64,000 nucleotides of DNA, from the NCBI GenBank assembly GCA_022495995.1, contig JAFEMH010001491.1, positions 186,001-250,000 on the forward strand. Direction: 5' to 3'. The position numbers and the translations under genes are program-made. The stretch is from Adenophora triphylla var. japonica. Lineage: Eukaryota > Streptophyta > Magnoliopsida > Asterales > Campanulaceae. Below are positions 10,621-23,605 of the stretch, one piece after another. How positions within the stretch are numbered: the first letter of the stretch is position 1; every line of letters begins with the position of its first letter. The notes under the pieces were generated by a model, which did no database searches, had not been told where the DNA came from, and worked only from the letters and a program-made list of their open reading frames with translations.

Positions 10621-11199
10621 TTAGCAGTTTTCAACAATCCCGAGGCATTCCGAGGCGTCCCGAGCCATCCCGAGGCCTTCCCGGTCCGTCCCGATCGACC
10701 TCCCGACGTCCCACAAACCATATTCATCCTCAATCAACCCACACTCACCCATAAAAACTCCAAACACCCAAAAACGACTCAAAATAGTCAAAATCCGTGA
10801 GTCTAGCGAGTGTAAAACGAGAGTTAAATTGGGGGAGGTTCTACCCGAGTGAGTGTAGAATTTCTCTCATCTTTAAACCATTTCAAATCAACCACATTCC
10901 CCCGAGGAAGATAGAAACAAACCAACATTGGTGAGATCTCCTTCCGAACTTTAAACAACTGTTTCGATTTCCAAGTCTTTAAACATTATTGTTTTTAATA
11001 CATCATTTACAATGTAGACATCATTTATTTTCAAATGCATTTTATTTCTTAAAAAACACGCAAACACACACACACAATTTTCAAAGAAAGGTTTAGAAAG
11101 ACTCATGTATATGAGGCGCGTCGGGTGAGCTCAAAATTCTCTTCACGAGGCGTAACCTGACCTCCGAAATCAAAAATCTCATCACACAACATCAAAACC
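10621..11199 (+). mobile_element. LTR-like fragment (A)
   Basis: Non-coding sequence containing direct repeats of ATCCCGAGGC / GTCCCGAGCC, GGCGCGTCGGGTGAGC and CCCGAGGCGTAACCTGACCT. In B and C it continues to GGCGTGACGACTCTGTC. The style resembles the 3' part of LTRs of large Tat/Ogre-type Ty3 elements just before their primer-binding site, but no coding region follows. Assignment is tentative. It forms the right edge of every duplication unit. Confidence 0.35.
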
Positions 11200-12436
11200 T
11201 TATTTTTTAATTAAGTGTTTACCATTTCGCTTTCCTTCCTTTTAGTTTTTACTTATAAACAATCTTTTTTTCCTTGTAATTTAGAATATTCCTATGTTTT
11301 GTCATTCCCCTTTGGGCCGACTTAAATTAATACACTGATTTCACAATTGAGTCGCTTGAATTGCTATGGAAAAATGTGAAAAACATTTGCATTCGTTCTC
11401 TGCTAACACCCATTCCCTTTGGAATCGTTACACTGATTCTGATAAAGTAATCGGAACAACTCAAGTTGAGTTCTGTTAGAGCCACCATCGACTTTTACTA
11501 TATGAGCCAGAGCATATCCGATTGTTTTTATCTGAATTCTGCCAATAGTTGTTTCACGAACTCAATCATATTTACTCTTCGGCCATCACGAGCAGGAAAC
11601 AAACATTACGTTAGTGTCAATACCTGGCATGAAGCTTCGTATTGTAGCAGACCGGCAGTCTTGTTTAGTGAGTGACGGTGATTGGTGGCCTTGCGTGATC
11701 TGGTAGGAAAGAGGGGGGAAAGGTGAGAGAACATACTAGCTCAGAAGGTGGACAGCTGTGGAAGCCGGTATTAGAGGTCAGTTTTTGGCCTGTCCGCAGT
11801 TGATCCGATCCGAGTTAATTTAGACTTTAGAATTAAAACAGGGCTGTTGGGATGTATATTTAGTTTGTGTCGGTTTTACCAATTCCAATGCTTATGTACT
11901 GTGCACACGACCATTTCCATTAACATACAACAGTGGGCCATATTCTTCTGAGTTATTTTTGAATGAAAACCCAACTTGAGGGAACTGTAAGTTCTTTTAC
12001 ATTGGTTGCTATGATGAGTGGCCATATTTTTGAGGGTTTGGTAAGTAGACCATATATATGGTTCTGATCAGTTATGAGACTGTTTTTAGATTTTTATTTG
12101 TGTCCTTTGTCATATTCATAAAATAATAACCTGCCAACACATATTATAGTTGTTCTGTCTGATTGCTTGTTAATTTGACAAGTCAATATATTCTTGACCT
12201 GTGCAGAAGCTGGTTAAGGATGCTGGATATTATATCTGGCACCTCTTCCCTGCAGTTGATAACTTTTCTTTAAGTTGATCAAACAAACAGATAAAGCATC
12301 TGAATTGCTGATAGTACTTACTTTTATGAGGCTATCCACTTTATACAAGCTTTATGTAACCCACTTTTTGTTGTTTAAAGTCAGTTGCATGAAACCACTT
12401 ACAGCAGTTTGAAGCATCATGTTTGATTGGTTGCAG

Positions 12437-12673
12437 GAGTGCGGCTTCCCTGATAAGAGCATCCAAATCATCAGAATTAGTTGCAAACTCGGAGCTAGGA
12501 AATGATGGTATCCAGATCCAACAGTGTAATCCTTCTGAGGCTGAAGGGAAAGATACTACTCAGGGTGAGCACAAACAAGGAGAAAGACCTAGTTTCCATC
12601 TCCCTTTTGGAGACTGGTTGTCTAATCCGTGGTCAAAACATCTGCAAAATCACCTCAAGCCATCAGACAGCAG
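12437..12673 (+). pseudogene. Gene X internal exon, copy B
   Basis: Identical in frame and length (237 nt) to copy A, with acceptor TTGCAG and donor GTGCGT. About 1.4 kb separates it from NDUFA5 exon 1, the original spacing because unit B lacks the plastid insert. The upstream sequence (11,200-12,436) is gene X intron, also seen in E. No upstream exon is present on this strand, so the copy is probably silent. Confidence 0.6.
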
Positions 12674-14117
12674 GTGCGTCCCAATTTTTCGAAATAATTA
12701 GTGTGATCCTACCTCGCTTCCACTCAAAGTCTTACTCCCTCCTGCCTTGTTTATAAGCAACATTTTGGTGGCCTTAAATATAAGCAAAAAATCATTAAAT
12801 GCAAGTGTATACCGTTTTAACCAAATTACCCCTAATTACTTCTTACGTATTTTTCAATGCGCACATTCCCTAGACATCTAATATGAGGTTATCTTAGTAA
12901 TTATCACTCATTTTTTGTTATAAAATTAAGGCAATTAAACTGCTACTTTTAACTAATTTTTTTAATCTGTGTGAGTGGTTAGTTTTGCTTATAAATAAGG
13001 CGACAAGTAGTACTTTCTATTGAATCTATTCTAGGGCACTCCACTAGTTCTCTTTCAAAAAAGTTTGGCTCGGAAATCTTGAGGTTTGCTAACTCGCGTT
13101 ACGTTGAGTTAATTATCAGAGTTTAGAAGAAATATTTCAAAATTCAAACCTATATAATTAAGGGTATAAATGGAAACTATATTTGACTTTCAATCTGGTA
13201 GTACTCATGGAACACAGGAAGTAGATGAGCTCATCAAGCTTACTTTTGTACCTTGATTTTTATTTTTTTATATATAGGAAAAGAAATTTAATTGTTGTTG
13301 TAATGTAACAATAATTTTGGGGCATAATTCATACATTTTGTTGTTGATCATTGTTTAGAAGACTAAAGTATGGGTGGTTGGTTATGGACCTATGGTTATG
13401 GTTGTAGGGGAGGGCATATACAAATATGCCACTTTTTAAGTTGTACCCATAAGTCGTAACTAAATCGTTAGTCCTTTAAGGATTGAATAAATTATGTTCA
13501 ATGACCTCACATCCAGTAAAGATTTGCCCTTTTTTCAGTTTGAAATATATTCCTAGAAAGTTGACTTCAAAAAATTTTAAAAATAAATTTCCATAACTAT
13601 CATACTTATTCTCCTCTCTTTGTTCCATAATAAATGTCAAAAAAAAAAAAAGTCAAATTCACTGTTGAAACTTACTATTCAAAATAAATATCCAAAAAAT
13701 AGTCAAATTCATTAGTTTGAGGATTGAATAAATTATGTTCAATGACCTCACATCTAATAAAGATTTGCCCTTTTTTCAGTTCGAAATCCCTTTAATTTAT
13801 TATCATATAACTAGTTCTAATTCACACTTAAACTAATGCAATATAATGAGACCACTAAAAAAAATTCTTTATGTGTTTATATTACAAAAGATGCTTTAAG
13901 AGTTTAAGTTCAATATTTTGGCAAATGTTTCTTAAGATAAAATTTAAACATTCTTTAGGGGCAGAAGAATTTTATTGGGCCAGCCCAATTTGATTGTTAC
14001 TCCTCAGCCCATAAGCAGTTCGGCCCTGTGTTAATCTGAACGAAAAACGGTCATTGCTCCGACAGAACTGAGCATCGTCACCTGAAATTGAATTGATCGG
14101 AGAAAAAGAGAGTGAAA

Positions 14118-14436
14118 ATGTTTCTCCGGCGAATTTCGCGGCCATTGTTTATGATGGCGAAGGTGAAGGAGACGACTGGGATCGTAGGTCTGGACGTTGT
14201 TCCTAACGCAAGGGAGGTTCTGATCCGTCTTTACACCAAAACCCTAACGGAGGTCAAGAAGGTTCCCGAAGACGAAGGGTACCGCAAGGCTGTTGAGAGC
14301 TTCACCAGTCACCGATTGAATGTGTGTCAGGAGGAAGAGGACTGGGAAGTCATCGAGAAGCGGCTCGGTTGCGGTCAGGTTGAAGAGCTCATTGAAGAGG
14401 CTCAGGATGAGGTTAAGCTAATGGGGAAGTTACATG
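14118..14436 (+). pseudogene. NDUFA5: NDUFA5 exon 1, copy B (no exon 2 in cis)
   Basis: Same 106-residue first exon as copy A. It carries G in TGIVGLDVVPNA and D in EEEDWE, which are the usual plant residues, so B is closer to the ancestor. The ATG at 14,118 is chosen because MFLRRISRPL matches the known plant N-terminus; an upstream in-frame GTG at 14,112 is ignored. The region upstream (13,957-14,117) includes TGGGCCAGCCCAATT, a GGGCC/GCCCA-type element common in plant promoters of mitochondrial genes. The donor is intact, but no exon 2 follows on this strand. Confidence 0.9.
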
Positions 14437-16440
14437 GTAATTATCAATATTTCTAATATATTCATTCATGAATTTCGAATTGTTGCAAGGTGGATATATT
14501 GAAATTGATTGTTGTGTTTGATTTATTAGTTTCTAATATCCGCATTTAGGTTTCTGATTCCATTGAAGTTTGGAAAGATCTTCTACTTCTAAATCATCAC
14601 TGGACACTAGAAAGAGAGTTAGCGTTTGGATTCTCTCTAGGATTTGGATTCATTTCCTTTAGTATTTTGGATGGATAGCTGACAGTCTTGTTACTTTGGG
14701 TCTTAGGATCATCTGTTTCTGACAAGACCATGGAAATCTGCTGAGTTGTGCAATTTTCCGGGATTATTTTCTAATTCGACAGTACTAAATTTGGGAAGGT
14801 TTTGTGCATTCAGTTTTTTCATTAGCGACTAGAGTCACTAGTTGGACCCATTTATGTTTTGTTGTTTCTTTAAAATTTGGGAGTCAACAACTCAGGGGTT
14901 TCAAAGATAAGCTCTACTTTCTTACCTTGAGTATCCAGATTTTTCAGTTAGAGTGAAGATCTTCTCCAGAATTTTGTTAGATATCAGACGCCTTTCCAGG
15001 ACATTAACATTCGATAAATATTCCATGTGCATAAGCTTTTAGATGCCTTGACATTTATCTGCTGAACTGTCGGCATTGAAAGTTATGCCTTTGTGAAACT
15101 ATGAGGCTATGCTAACTGAAGTCCAATTCCACAATGCCACATTTGCAAAGATTTTTCTTTCCGTTCCATAATCCTTTGTATTTTGGTGGAAGAATATTAA
15201 ATTTTATTCTCTTTAACTTTGAGATTGTTTTCTTGAGGCTTCAAGTTTTGCATTTGAGGATGTTGCATTAGAGGAAAATAATTGTTGGCATTTGTTTTGA
15301 CATCGTCCGGGGCAAATTAAGATTCTCTCTTTTCCATCTTCATAAGCCGAGATACCATGAGATACTTCAATTGGACTAATAGTGTTGTTGTGTTGCCCTT
15401 GCTTATTCTACTGCGATTCTGTGATAAATTGTTGGTTTACTGCCCTTGTTGCATCCTTGGTTTTTTTTCTTGATTTCGCATCTTAGTAAATACTCCCTCC
15501 GTCGAAGTACATACTACACACTTTCCTCGTAGGGCGTACCACTACAAACTACGCACTTCCTAAAATAGAAATGTTTTATTACTTTTATATTAATGGGACT
15601 CACATGTCATACTCACAACAACAAATCAATTATTATTCACTACCCCATTTTCTCTCTCCTACCTCACTTTCATACACACAACACCTACTCCACTAACACT
15701 TTTCTTAATTCTCGTGCAAACAGTAAGTGTATAGATTGTAGTGGGACGGAGGGAGTATTCTTTTATTTTCTGTAGGCATGGTTAAATATGTATTTTATTA
15801 ACCAACTGTATTAGCATACTTGTTCCCAGTGATATTCCTCCCTACTGTACGATGTATGAATTCAATACTACTGATCTATGCTGTTGTGTATTTAATTAGC
15901 AGACCATTTATTGGAGTGGTTTGGGGCTACTGTGTTTTTGAGGAGTTGGTGTGTGGTTTGAAAATGATGATCTCGATGAGGACATGGATGGGAAAGGTTC
16001 TAGTTCATAGTCCAGATCTGTATGCTTTGGTTTAGTCATAGAAAATGAGAAGTCCACCCATTACTAAATGAATCCATTTTCGGTTTTGTAAGAAAATTAA
16101 GGATGTTTGACTCTTTATGCATTTTAGTACTAGTAAAGATACATGAGCACCCTTAGTTAACACACTATTTCATTGCAAGTATAAATTAGGATATGATAAT
16201 TTTATCAAGGCAACTTTAGTAACTTTGCTTCAAAACTGATTTTCATTTATGGACAAAATTGTTAGAAAATAGACACTCTTTTTAGTGATGGTCCTGATAG
16301 AGAGAGTAGATGATATTGAAGTCTCCCATCCTCGAGTCCATAATTCTAGTTTTAAGGACACAATTTATGTGGAGGAATGGGAAATTTCTGAACTGTGCAG
16401 ATTGTTTGTTGGATATATAATAGAGAAAAAGTTTAATTAG
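14437..16440 (+). other. NDUFA5 intron remnant, unit B
   Basis: Nearly identical to 5,092-7,094 and, reversed, to much of E. Apart from the Stowaway element no feature is seen. It ends at the MULE arm. Confidence 0.7.
15493..15755. mobile_element. Stowaway MITE (unit B)
   Basis: Same insertion as 6,147-6,409, with CTCCCTCCGTC / GACGGAGGGAG ends and TA on each side. Confidence 0.9.
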
Positions 16441-16918
16441 GTGTCACTGTAAAACCCCACTTTAGAGTCTCCAATCACAATCTGCCACCTCTGCCAAAAA
16501 CCACAAATCCACCTCATTTCCCTAGGCTGCAATCTAGAGTATCAAACCCATTAACCAGAAACCCGATTCAACCTCTAGTTCTTCTCTGTTATCAGCTTCT
16601 TGCAATTTCAATGGGTGTTGGTGGCCGGACTCCGCCAAATCTGAAATTGTGGCCAATTTATGGCCACACCACCGGCCGTGAAATCAAAAAATTATCCTAC
16701 CTTACTGTTTGAACCGTGCCCTCCCTCCTCATATCCTTCTTCCACATTATTATCCGGCCAATACCTCGTCGTTGTTGCCGTCCTCTACATCGCCACCATT
16801 TTCATCCTCCAAAACTCATCTCCTTCCTTTTGCTAATTCTTCCAAGGGTGCAGATCCACCAACCATGGTTGTCGTAACCACGCCTTCAGCAACTACGAGT
16901 GAATCAAGAACTTAACTT
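16441..16918 (+). mobile_element. Left arm of Pack-MULE-like element (B)
   Basis: Begins GTGTCACTGTAAAACCCC and runs to the foldback junction after ACTACGAGTGAATCAAG. As in A, the TGG codon of the complete copy is TGA. The right half is missing. Confidence 0.7.
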
Positions 16919-19845
16919 ATCAGTAAGTTCTCAATTGTCAACTAAACTAATAAAACACGATCAACTCTGTCGACCACCAAATTCGGCTAACAAACAACTG
17001 ATAACTTATCAGTAAGTTCTCGGTTGTCAGTTAAACTAATAAGAAAACGATCAACTCCCTGCCAACCACCAAATTCGGTGACCAAACAAATGAGAACTTA
17101 TTAGTACTCCCGCCGTCCCAAAATGAATGTCCAACGATTTTCATATTTACTCTTGGTAATTAGCAAATTTGAAATTGTTTTGTACATTCATTTTAGGATC
17201 GAGCCACTATATATTCTATTAGTTTATAATAACTGTGATTATATGATATAACTAGTATGTTGTAAATATAATCCCTTCAAATTTCTAACTTAAGGATCAA
17301 AGTTGCACAAAGCTAATTAACCAGAATATACTAAGTGAAATACGTTGTTTCATTGTCTTATGATGTAAATTTGATTACACTGATGGATTAGAAGGTAATT
17401 TTCTCTTACAAAAAAAGTACTCTCTTTCTCTTTGTGCCCTAATGAATCTCTAAAATTTATTTAGGTATGTTATGATACTTTTTGGACAATTAATTCAGCA
17501 ACAAAAATGAATAAAATTTTTAATTATTCACTTTCCAAACATCTAAATTTGCAAGTATAAAGTGATTAGTAAAATAATATTTAGGGATAATTTTCTTAAA
17601 AGAAATGACATTCATTGAAAATTAAAAGTTGGTTAAAAATAGATGTTCATTTGGGCAGGATGGAGTAAGTAAAATCTTTATTTCCTTCACGGGTGGGAAA
17701 GGCCAAAATGTTAGTACTTAGTAGCTCCATCAAGTGGCCTATATTGATGGTCAGACATTTGGACAAAAATATGGTTGGACTTGGACTCCAAATTTCAATT
17801 TACACAATAAATAGCTCACAACCATTCAGTCTGCAACTTTCTATGGGCTTTCTCTTTTTCTCGAAATGTTTTAAAAAGATTTTATTTTTTAAAGGCAAAA
17901 AATCAGATTTTTCAATTTGATTTTTCATGGCAAGTTGAAATTTCAAATGTTTTTAGAGAGAGAATGAAGGGGAGGACATTGAAATCGCTATTAATGCGTG
18001 CAAGTCCAACTTTGGTTTGATCTTTGAGAGCGCCATAGGCTTTCCGCCAAGTCTGAAAAGTTCCCATCCATTGGAATCTCTGATTCCGTCGAGATCGGTT
18101 TCTCCTTTCCTTTAATCTTGTAATCGGAAACAGGGATGTAAGAACCAATCTCTCCCCCTTTCGATAGACGTGTTCTTCAGAGGTTCGTTCCCCTGTTAAA
18201 CTGTCTGCTTTCTGCACACCGAGAGGGGGAGAGATTGGTTCTTACATCCCTGTTTCCGACTCCGATTACGAGATTAAAGGAAAGGAGAAACTGATCTCGA
18301 CGGAATCAGAGATTCCAATGGATGGGAACTTTTCAGACTTGGCGGAAAGCCTATGGTGCTCTCAAAGATCAAACCATAGTTATTAAAGGCCTAAGGCGCA
18401 AAAGGTGTGCACAGAGCCTAGGCGCAAGGCGGGCGCTCGCCCGAGTGACGACGCAAAAATGCCTTAAAATACTAAAAACATAGTATACATACAACATCAA
18501 GAAGATAAGCAATAAATCAAATGCAAGTAGTAAATCAAACATACGTTATAAGTCATAAAAGAAACAAGCTCAAACATACGTTATATGTCATAAATGTATG
18601 TATATTATACCAAAAATATAGTATACATACAACATCAAGTGATCAGGGAGATCGCCGGAGTTCTTCCCAGGTCGCCGGAGGTCGTCGCTGTTAGTTTGAA
18701 GGAGTTCCTAGTGATCGCTACTCTTATACAGAGTTATGACACGTGTACGTGAGAGTCGTGGCAGAGAAGAGTATTAGTCGCGTATTAGGTTTAATTACGA
18801 TTTAATTGTTGGTCAATTATTGTGCCCGGAGCCTAGGCGCACACCATCAAGGCTCGCGCTTCAGCCCTAGGCGCGCCTAATCCATCGCCTATGAAACAGC
18901 GCCTCGCCTAGCACAATCCAGGCTCCAAAGCTAAGCCTCTCTGCGCCCGGAGCCTAGGCGCGCTTTTAATAACTATGGATCAAACCAAAGTTGGACTTGC
19001 CCGTGTTAATAGCGATTTCAATGTCCTCCCCTTCATTCTCTCTCTAAAAACATTTGAAATTTCAACTTGCCACGAAAAATCAAATTGAAAAATCTGATTT
19101 TTGCCTTTAAAAAATAAAATCTTTTTAAAACATTTCGAGAAAAAGAGAAAGCCCATGGAAAGTTACAGACCGAATGGTTGTGAGCTATTTATTGCAAATT
19201 TAGATGTTTGGAAAGTGAATAATTAGAAATTTTATTCATTTTTGTTGTTGAATTAATTGCCCAAAAAGTATCATAACATACCTAAATAAATTTTAGAGAT
19301 TCATTAGGGCACAAAGAGAAAGAGAGTATTTTTTTTGGAAGAGAAAATTACCTTCTAATCCATCAGTGTAATCAAATTTACATCATAAGACAATGAAACA
19401 TCGTATTTCACTTAGTATATTCTTGTTGATTAGCTTTGTGCAACTTTATCCTTTTGTTAGAAATTTGAAGGGATTATATTTACAACATACTAGTTATATC
19501 ATATAATCACAATTATTATATACTAATAGATTATATAGTGCCTCGATCCTAAAATGAATGTACAAAACAATTTCAAATTTGCTAATTATCAAGAGAAAAT
19601 ATGAAAATCGTTGGACATTCATTTTGGGACGGCGGGAGTACTAATAAGTTCTCATTTATTTGGTCACCGAATTTGGTGGTTGCCAGAGTTGATCATTTTC
19701 TTATTAGTTTAGTTGACAACCGAGAACTTACTGATAAGTTAAGTTATCAGTTGTTTGTTCACCGAATTTGGTGGTCGACAGAGTTGATCGTGTGTTTAGT
19801 AGTTTAGTTGACAATTGAGAACTTACTGATAAGTTAAGTTCTCAG
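16919..19845. mobile_element. Large foldback element, unit B
   Basis: Same foldback as in A, but the central loop with the GA run is deleted, so the arms meet at about 18,217 (CTGCACACC|GAGAGGGGG). Inner Stowaway-type ends are clear: CTCCCGCCGTCCCAAAATGA at 17,107 and its complement ending at 19,638, each beside TA. The right arm carries a hAT-type insertion at 18,375-18,977. Confidence 0.75.
18375..18977. mobile_element. Non-autonomous hAT-like element (B)
   Basis: A 603-bp element with ends CATAGTTATTAAAGGC and GCTTTTAATAACTATG, flanked by the 8-bp duplication GATCAAAC (18,367-18,374 and 18,978-18,985). An 8-bp target site is the hAT signature. Subterminal GC-rich repeats of GCCTAGGCGC / GGAGCCTAGG occur at both ends. 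No transposase is encoded. The empty site is in unit A near 9,408-9,415. Confidence 0.85.
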
Positions 19846-20190
19846 TTGTTTGGTGCCGGAGTTGATCGTGTTATTAGTAATAGTTTAGTTGACAACTGAG
19901 AACTTACTGAGAGGTAGCCGTAGTTGGTGGTCGCCAGAGTTGATCGTGTTCTTAGTAATGTAGTTGACAACTGAAAATTTACTGATAAGTTTTCAATTGT
20001 TCGGTCGTCGGAGTTGATCGTGTTTTTAGTAGTTTAGTTGACAAATGAGAACTTACTGATAAGTTCTCAATTGTTTAGACGTCGAAGTTGATCGTGTTGT
20101 TAGTAGTTTAGTTTAGTAGTTTAGTTGACAATTGAGAACTTACTGATAAGTTAAGTTCTCAGTTGTTTGATCGCCGGAGTTTATCGTGTT
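19641..20190 (+). repeat. Minisatellite (unit B)
   Basis: Same ~75-bp repeat family as 10,068-10,620. One unit is shortened and TTTAGTAG is locally duplicated near 20,104-20,120, showing ongoing length change. Confidence 0.85.
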
Positions 20191-20847
20191 TTTAGCAGTT
20201 TTCAGGCATCCCGAGGCGTCCCGAGCCATCCCGAGGCCTTCCCGGTCTGTCCTGATCGACCTCCCGACGTCCCACAAACCATATTCATCCTCAATCAACC
20301 CACACTCACCCACAAAAACTCCAAACACCCAAAAACGACTCAAAATAGTCAAAATTCGTGAGTCTAGCGAGTGTAAAACGAGAGTTAAATTGGGGGAGGT
20401 TCTGCCCGAGTGAGTGTAGAATTTCTCTCATCTTTAAACCATTTCAAATCAACCACATTCCCCCAAGGAAGATAGAAACAAACCAACATTGGTGAGATCT
20501 CCTTCCGAACTTTAAACAACTGTTTCGATTTCCAAGTCTTTAAACATTATTGTTTTCAATACATCATTTACAATGTAGACATCATTTATTTTCAAATGCA
20601 TTTTATTTCTTAAAAAACACGCAAACACACACACACAATTTTTAAAGAAAGGTTTAGAAAGACTTATGTATATGAGGCGCGTCGGGTGAGCTCAAAATTC
20701 TCTTCCCGAGGCGTAACCTGACCTCCGAAATCAAAAATCTCATCACACAACATCAAAGCCTTTTTTCAATGTTTTGGGCATAATCAAAACGGCGTGACGA
20801 CTCTGTCTTTTCGAAAAAAATTCATCCGTCCAATTCATGAAACAACT
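20191..20847 (+). mobile_element. LTR-like fragment (B)
   Basis: Longest version of the fragment. After CCCGAGGCGTAACCTGACCT it continues to CAAAACGGCGTGACGACTCT, then abuts gene X intron DNA. The last motif resembles the GGCGACTC primer-binding region of some Ty3 elements. No coding region follows. Confidence 0.35.
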
Positions 20848-20860
20848 AAATGGTTTACTA

Positions 20861-20934
20861 CCCCCCCCCAAACCCCCATTTATATTGGCCAGATTTGGTC
20901 ACATAGGAACCCAATATAAATGGGAATGAGGGAG
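20861..20934. mobile_element. Very short Stowaway-like MITE (C)
   Basis: About 74 bp, nearly all inverted repeat: CCCATTTATATTGG pairs with CCAATATAAATGGG, the right end is GAGGGAG, and TA lies on both sides. The same element is at 32,427-32,497 and 63,542-63,619. Confidence 0.75.
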
Positions 20935-22266
20935 TACTAAGTAAAGAGTTCTTTGCATCTATTGCTGCCTTTTTCGTGGTTCTATGCTATTTCGTAATTT
21001 GATTGTCAGGAAGTGTGAGGTCGAAGTGGAACTTTTATTTTTTAATTAAGTGTTTACCATTTCGCTTTCCTTCCTTTTAGTTTTTACTTATAAAAAATCT
21101 TTTTTTCCTTGTAATTAAGAATATTCCTATGTTTTGTCATTCCCCTTTGGGCCGACTTAAATTAATACACTGATTTCACAATTGAGTCGCTTGAATTGCT
21201 ATGGAAAAATGTGAAAAACATTTGCATTCGTTCTCTGCTAACACCCATTCCCTTTGGAATCGTTACACTGATTCTGATAAAATAATCGGAACAACTCAAA
21301 TTGAGTTCTGTTAGAGCCACCATCGACTTTTACTATATGAGCCAGAGCATATCCGATCGTTTTTATCTGAATTCTGCCAATAGTTGTTTCACGAACTCAA
21401 TCATATTTACTCTTCGGCCATCACGAGCAGGAAACAAACATTACGTTAGTGTCAATACTTGGCATGAAGCTTCGTATTGTAGCAGACCGGCAGTCTTGTT
21501 TAGTGAGTGACGGTGATTGGTGGCCTTGCGTGATCTGGTAGGAAAGAGGGGGGAAAGGTGAGAGTACATACTAGCTCAGAAGGTGGACAGCTGTGGAAGC
21601 CGGTATTAGAGGTCAGTTTTTGGCCTGTCCGCAGTTGATCCGAGTTAATTTAGACTTTAGAATTAAAACAGGGCTGTTGGGATGTATATTTAGTTTGTGT
21701 CGGTTTTACCAATTCCAATGCTTATGTACTGTGCACACGACCATTTCCATTAACATACAACAGTGGGCCATATTCTTCTGAGTTATTTTTGAATGAAAAC
21801 CCAACTTGAGGGAACTGTAAGTTCTTTTACATTGGTTGCTATGATGAGTGGCCATATTTTTGAGGGTTTGGTAAGTAGACCATATATGTGGTTCTGATCA
21901 GTTATGAGACTGTTTTTAGATTTTTATTTGTGACCTTTGTCATATTCATAAAATAATAACCTGCCAATACATATTATAGTTGTTCTGTCTGATTGCTTGT
22001 TAATTTGACAAGTCAATATATTCTTGACCTGTGCAGAAGCTGGTTAAGGATGCTGGATATTATATCTGGCACCTCTTCCCTGCAGTTGATAACTTTTCTT
22101 TAAGTTGATCAAACAAACAGATAAAGCATCTGAATTGCTGATAGTACTTACTTTTATGAGGCTATCCACTTTATACAAGCTTTATGTAACCCACTTTTTG
22201 TTGTTTAAAGTCAGTTGCATGAAACCACTTACAGCTGTTTGAAGCATCATGTTTGATTGGTTGCAG

Positions 22267-22502
22267 GAGTGCGGCTTCCTGATAAGAGCATCCAAATCAT
22301 CAGAATTAGTTGCAAACTCGGAGCTAGGAAATGATGGTATCCAGATCCAACAGTGTAATCCTTCTGAGGCTGAAGGGAAAGATACTACTCAGGGTGAGCA
22401 CAAACAAGGAGAAAGACCTAGTTTCCATCTCCCTTTTGGAGACTGGTTGTCTAATCCGTGGTCAAAACATCTGCAAAATCACCTCAAGCCATCAGACAGC
22501 AG
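22267..22502 (+). pseudogene. Gene X internal exon, copy C (1-bp deletion)
   Basis: 236 nt instead of 237, because GGCTTCCCTGATAAG has become GGCTTCCTGATAAG. The deletion shifts the exon frame near its start, so splicing from the upstream exon would not give the normal protein. Splice sites are unchanged. Confidence 0.65.
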
Positions 22503-23559
22503 GTGCGTCCCAATTTTTCGAAATAATTAGTGTGATCCTACCTCGCTTCCACTCAAAGTCTTACTCCCTCCTGCCTTGTTTATAAGCAACATTTTGGTGG
22601 CCTTAAATATAAGCAAAAAATCATTAAATGCAAGTGTATACCGTTTTAACCAAATTACCCCTAATTACTTCTTACGTATTTTTCAATGCGCACTTTCCCT
22701 AGACATCTAATATGAGGTTATCGTAGTAATTATCACTCATTTTTTGTTATAAAATTAAGGCAATTAAACTGCTACTTTTAACTAATTTTTTTTAATATGT
22801 GTGAGTGGTTAGTTTTGCTTATAAATAAGGCGACAAGTAGTACTTTCTATTGAATCTATTCTAGGGCACTCCACTAGTTGCACAAAGCTAATTAACCAGA
22901 ATATACTAAGTGAAATACGATGTTTCATTGTTTTACGATGTAAATTTGATTACACTGATGGATTAGAAGGTAATTTTCTCTTACAAAAGAAGTACTCTCT
23001 TTCTCTTTGTACCCTAATGAATCTCTAAAATTTATTTAGGTATGTTATGATACTTTTTGGAAAATTAATTCAGCAACAAAAATGAATAAAATTTTTAATT
23101 ATTCACTTTCCAAATATCTAAATTTGCAAGTATAAAGTGATTAGTAAAATAATATTTAGGGATAATTTTCTTAAAAGAAATGACATTCATTGTAATCGGA
23201 AACAGGAATGTAAGAACCAATCTCTCCCCCTTTCGATAGACGTGTTCTTCAGAGGTTCGTTCCCCTGTTAAACTGTCTGATTTCTGCACACCGCGGAAAT
23301 GGTCTCTCTCTAAGCATAAATAATTCCACCCCTCCCAATTTACACCCACACAAAATACACTCCCCCTCTCTCTCCCTCTCTATACTCTCTCTACCCTATC
23401 ACCTCTGACCACCCATAATTCCGACCACCTCTCCCCTTCCCTACTCCGACGACCATTTCTCCTACTCCGGCGATCATCTCTATCTATCACTCTCCGGCCA
23501 CCACTCCCCTCCCTACCTCCGGCCACCCTCCCTTCGCCTCCCTACCTCAGAGAAAGAAA

Positions 23560-23590
<31 letters not shown>

Positions 23591-23605
23591 CATGACATTG
23601 TATGT

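Larger units (their letters stand above)
1..11199 (+). repeat. Segmental duplication unit A
   Basis: This block matches 11,200-20,847 (B) nearly base for base over long stretches, apart from insertions and deletions, and matches part of C and D and the inverted E. Its order is gene X exon, intergenic DNA, NDUFA5 exon 1, intron, MULE arm, foldback element, minisatellite, LTR-like fragment. The left end lies outside the window. Differences special to A are a 3,594-bp insert at 1,056-4,649 and a deletion at 11,199/11,200, where about 280 bp present in B-to-C are missing. A lacks the hAT and solo-LTR insertions seen in C, so it keeps their empty sites. Confidence 0.9.
11200..20847 (+). repeat. 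Segmental duplication unit B
   Basis: The best preserved unit. It contains gene X intron and exon, the intact intergenic region, NDUFA5 exon 1 with the most canonical sequence, the intron, MULE arm, foldback with hAT, minisatellite and LTR-like fragment. The start is blurred by a deletion at the A/B junction. The end is at AACAACT|AAATGGTTTACT, where DNA homologous to the gene X intron of copy E begins again. Confidence 0.9.

Noticed and set aside
11466..11675. 69-codon frame repeated at 21,301, 32,864 and 62,966 (minus)
   Set aside because: Starts without ATG and sits in the gene X intron between an exon pair of matching phase. Repetition is due to the segmental duplication.
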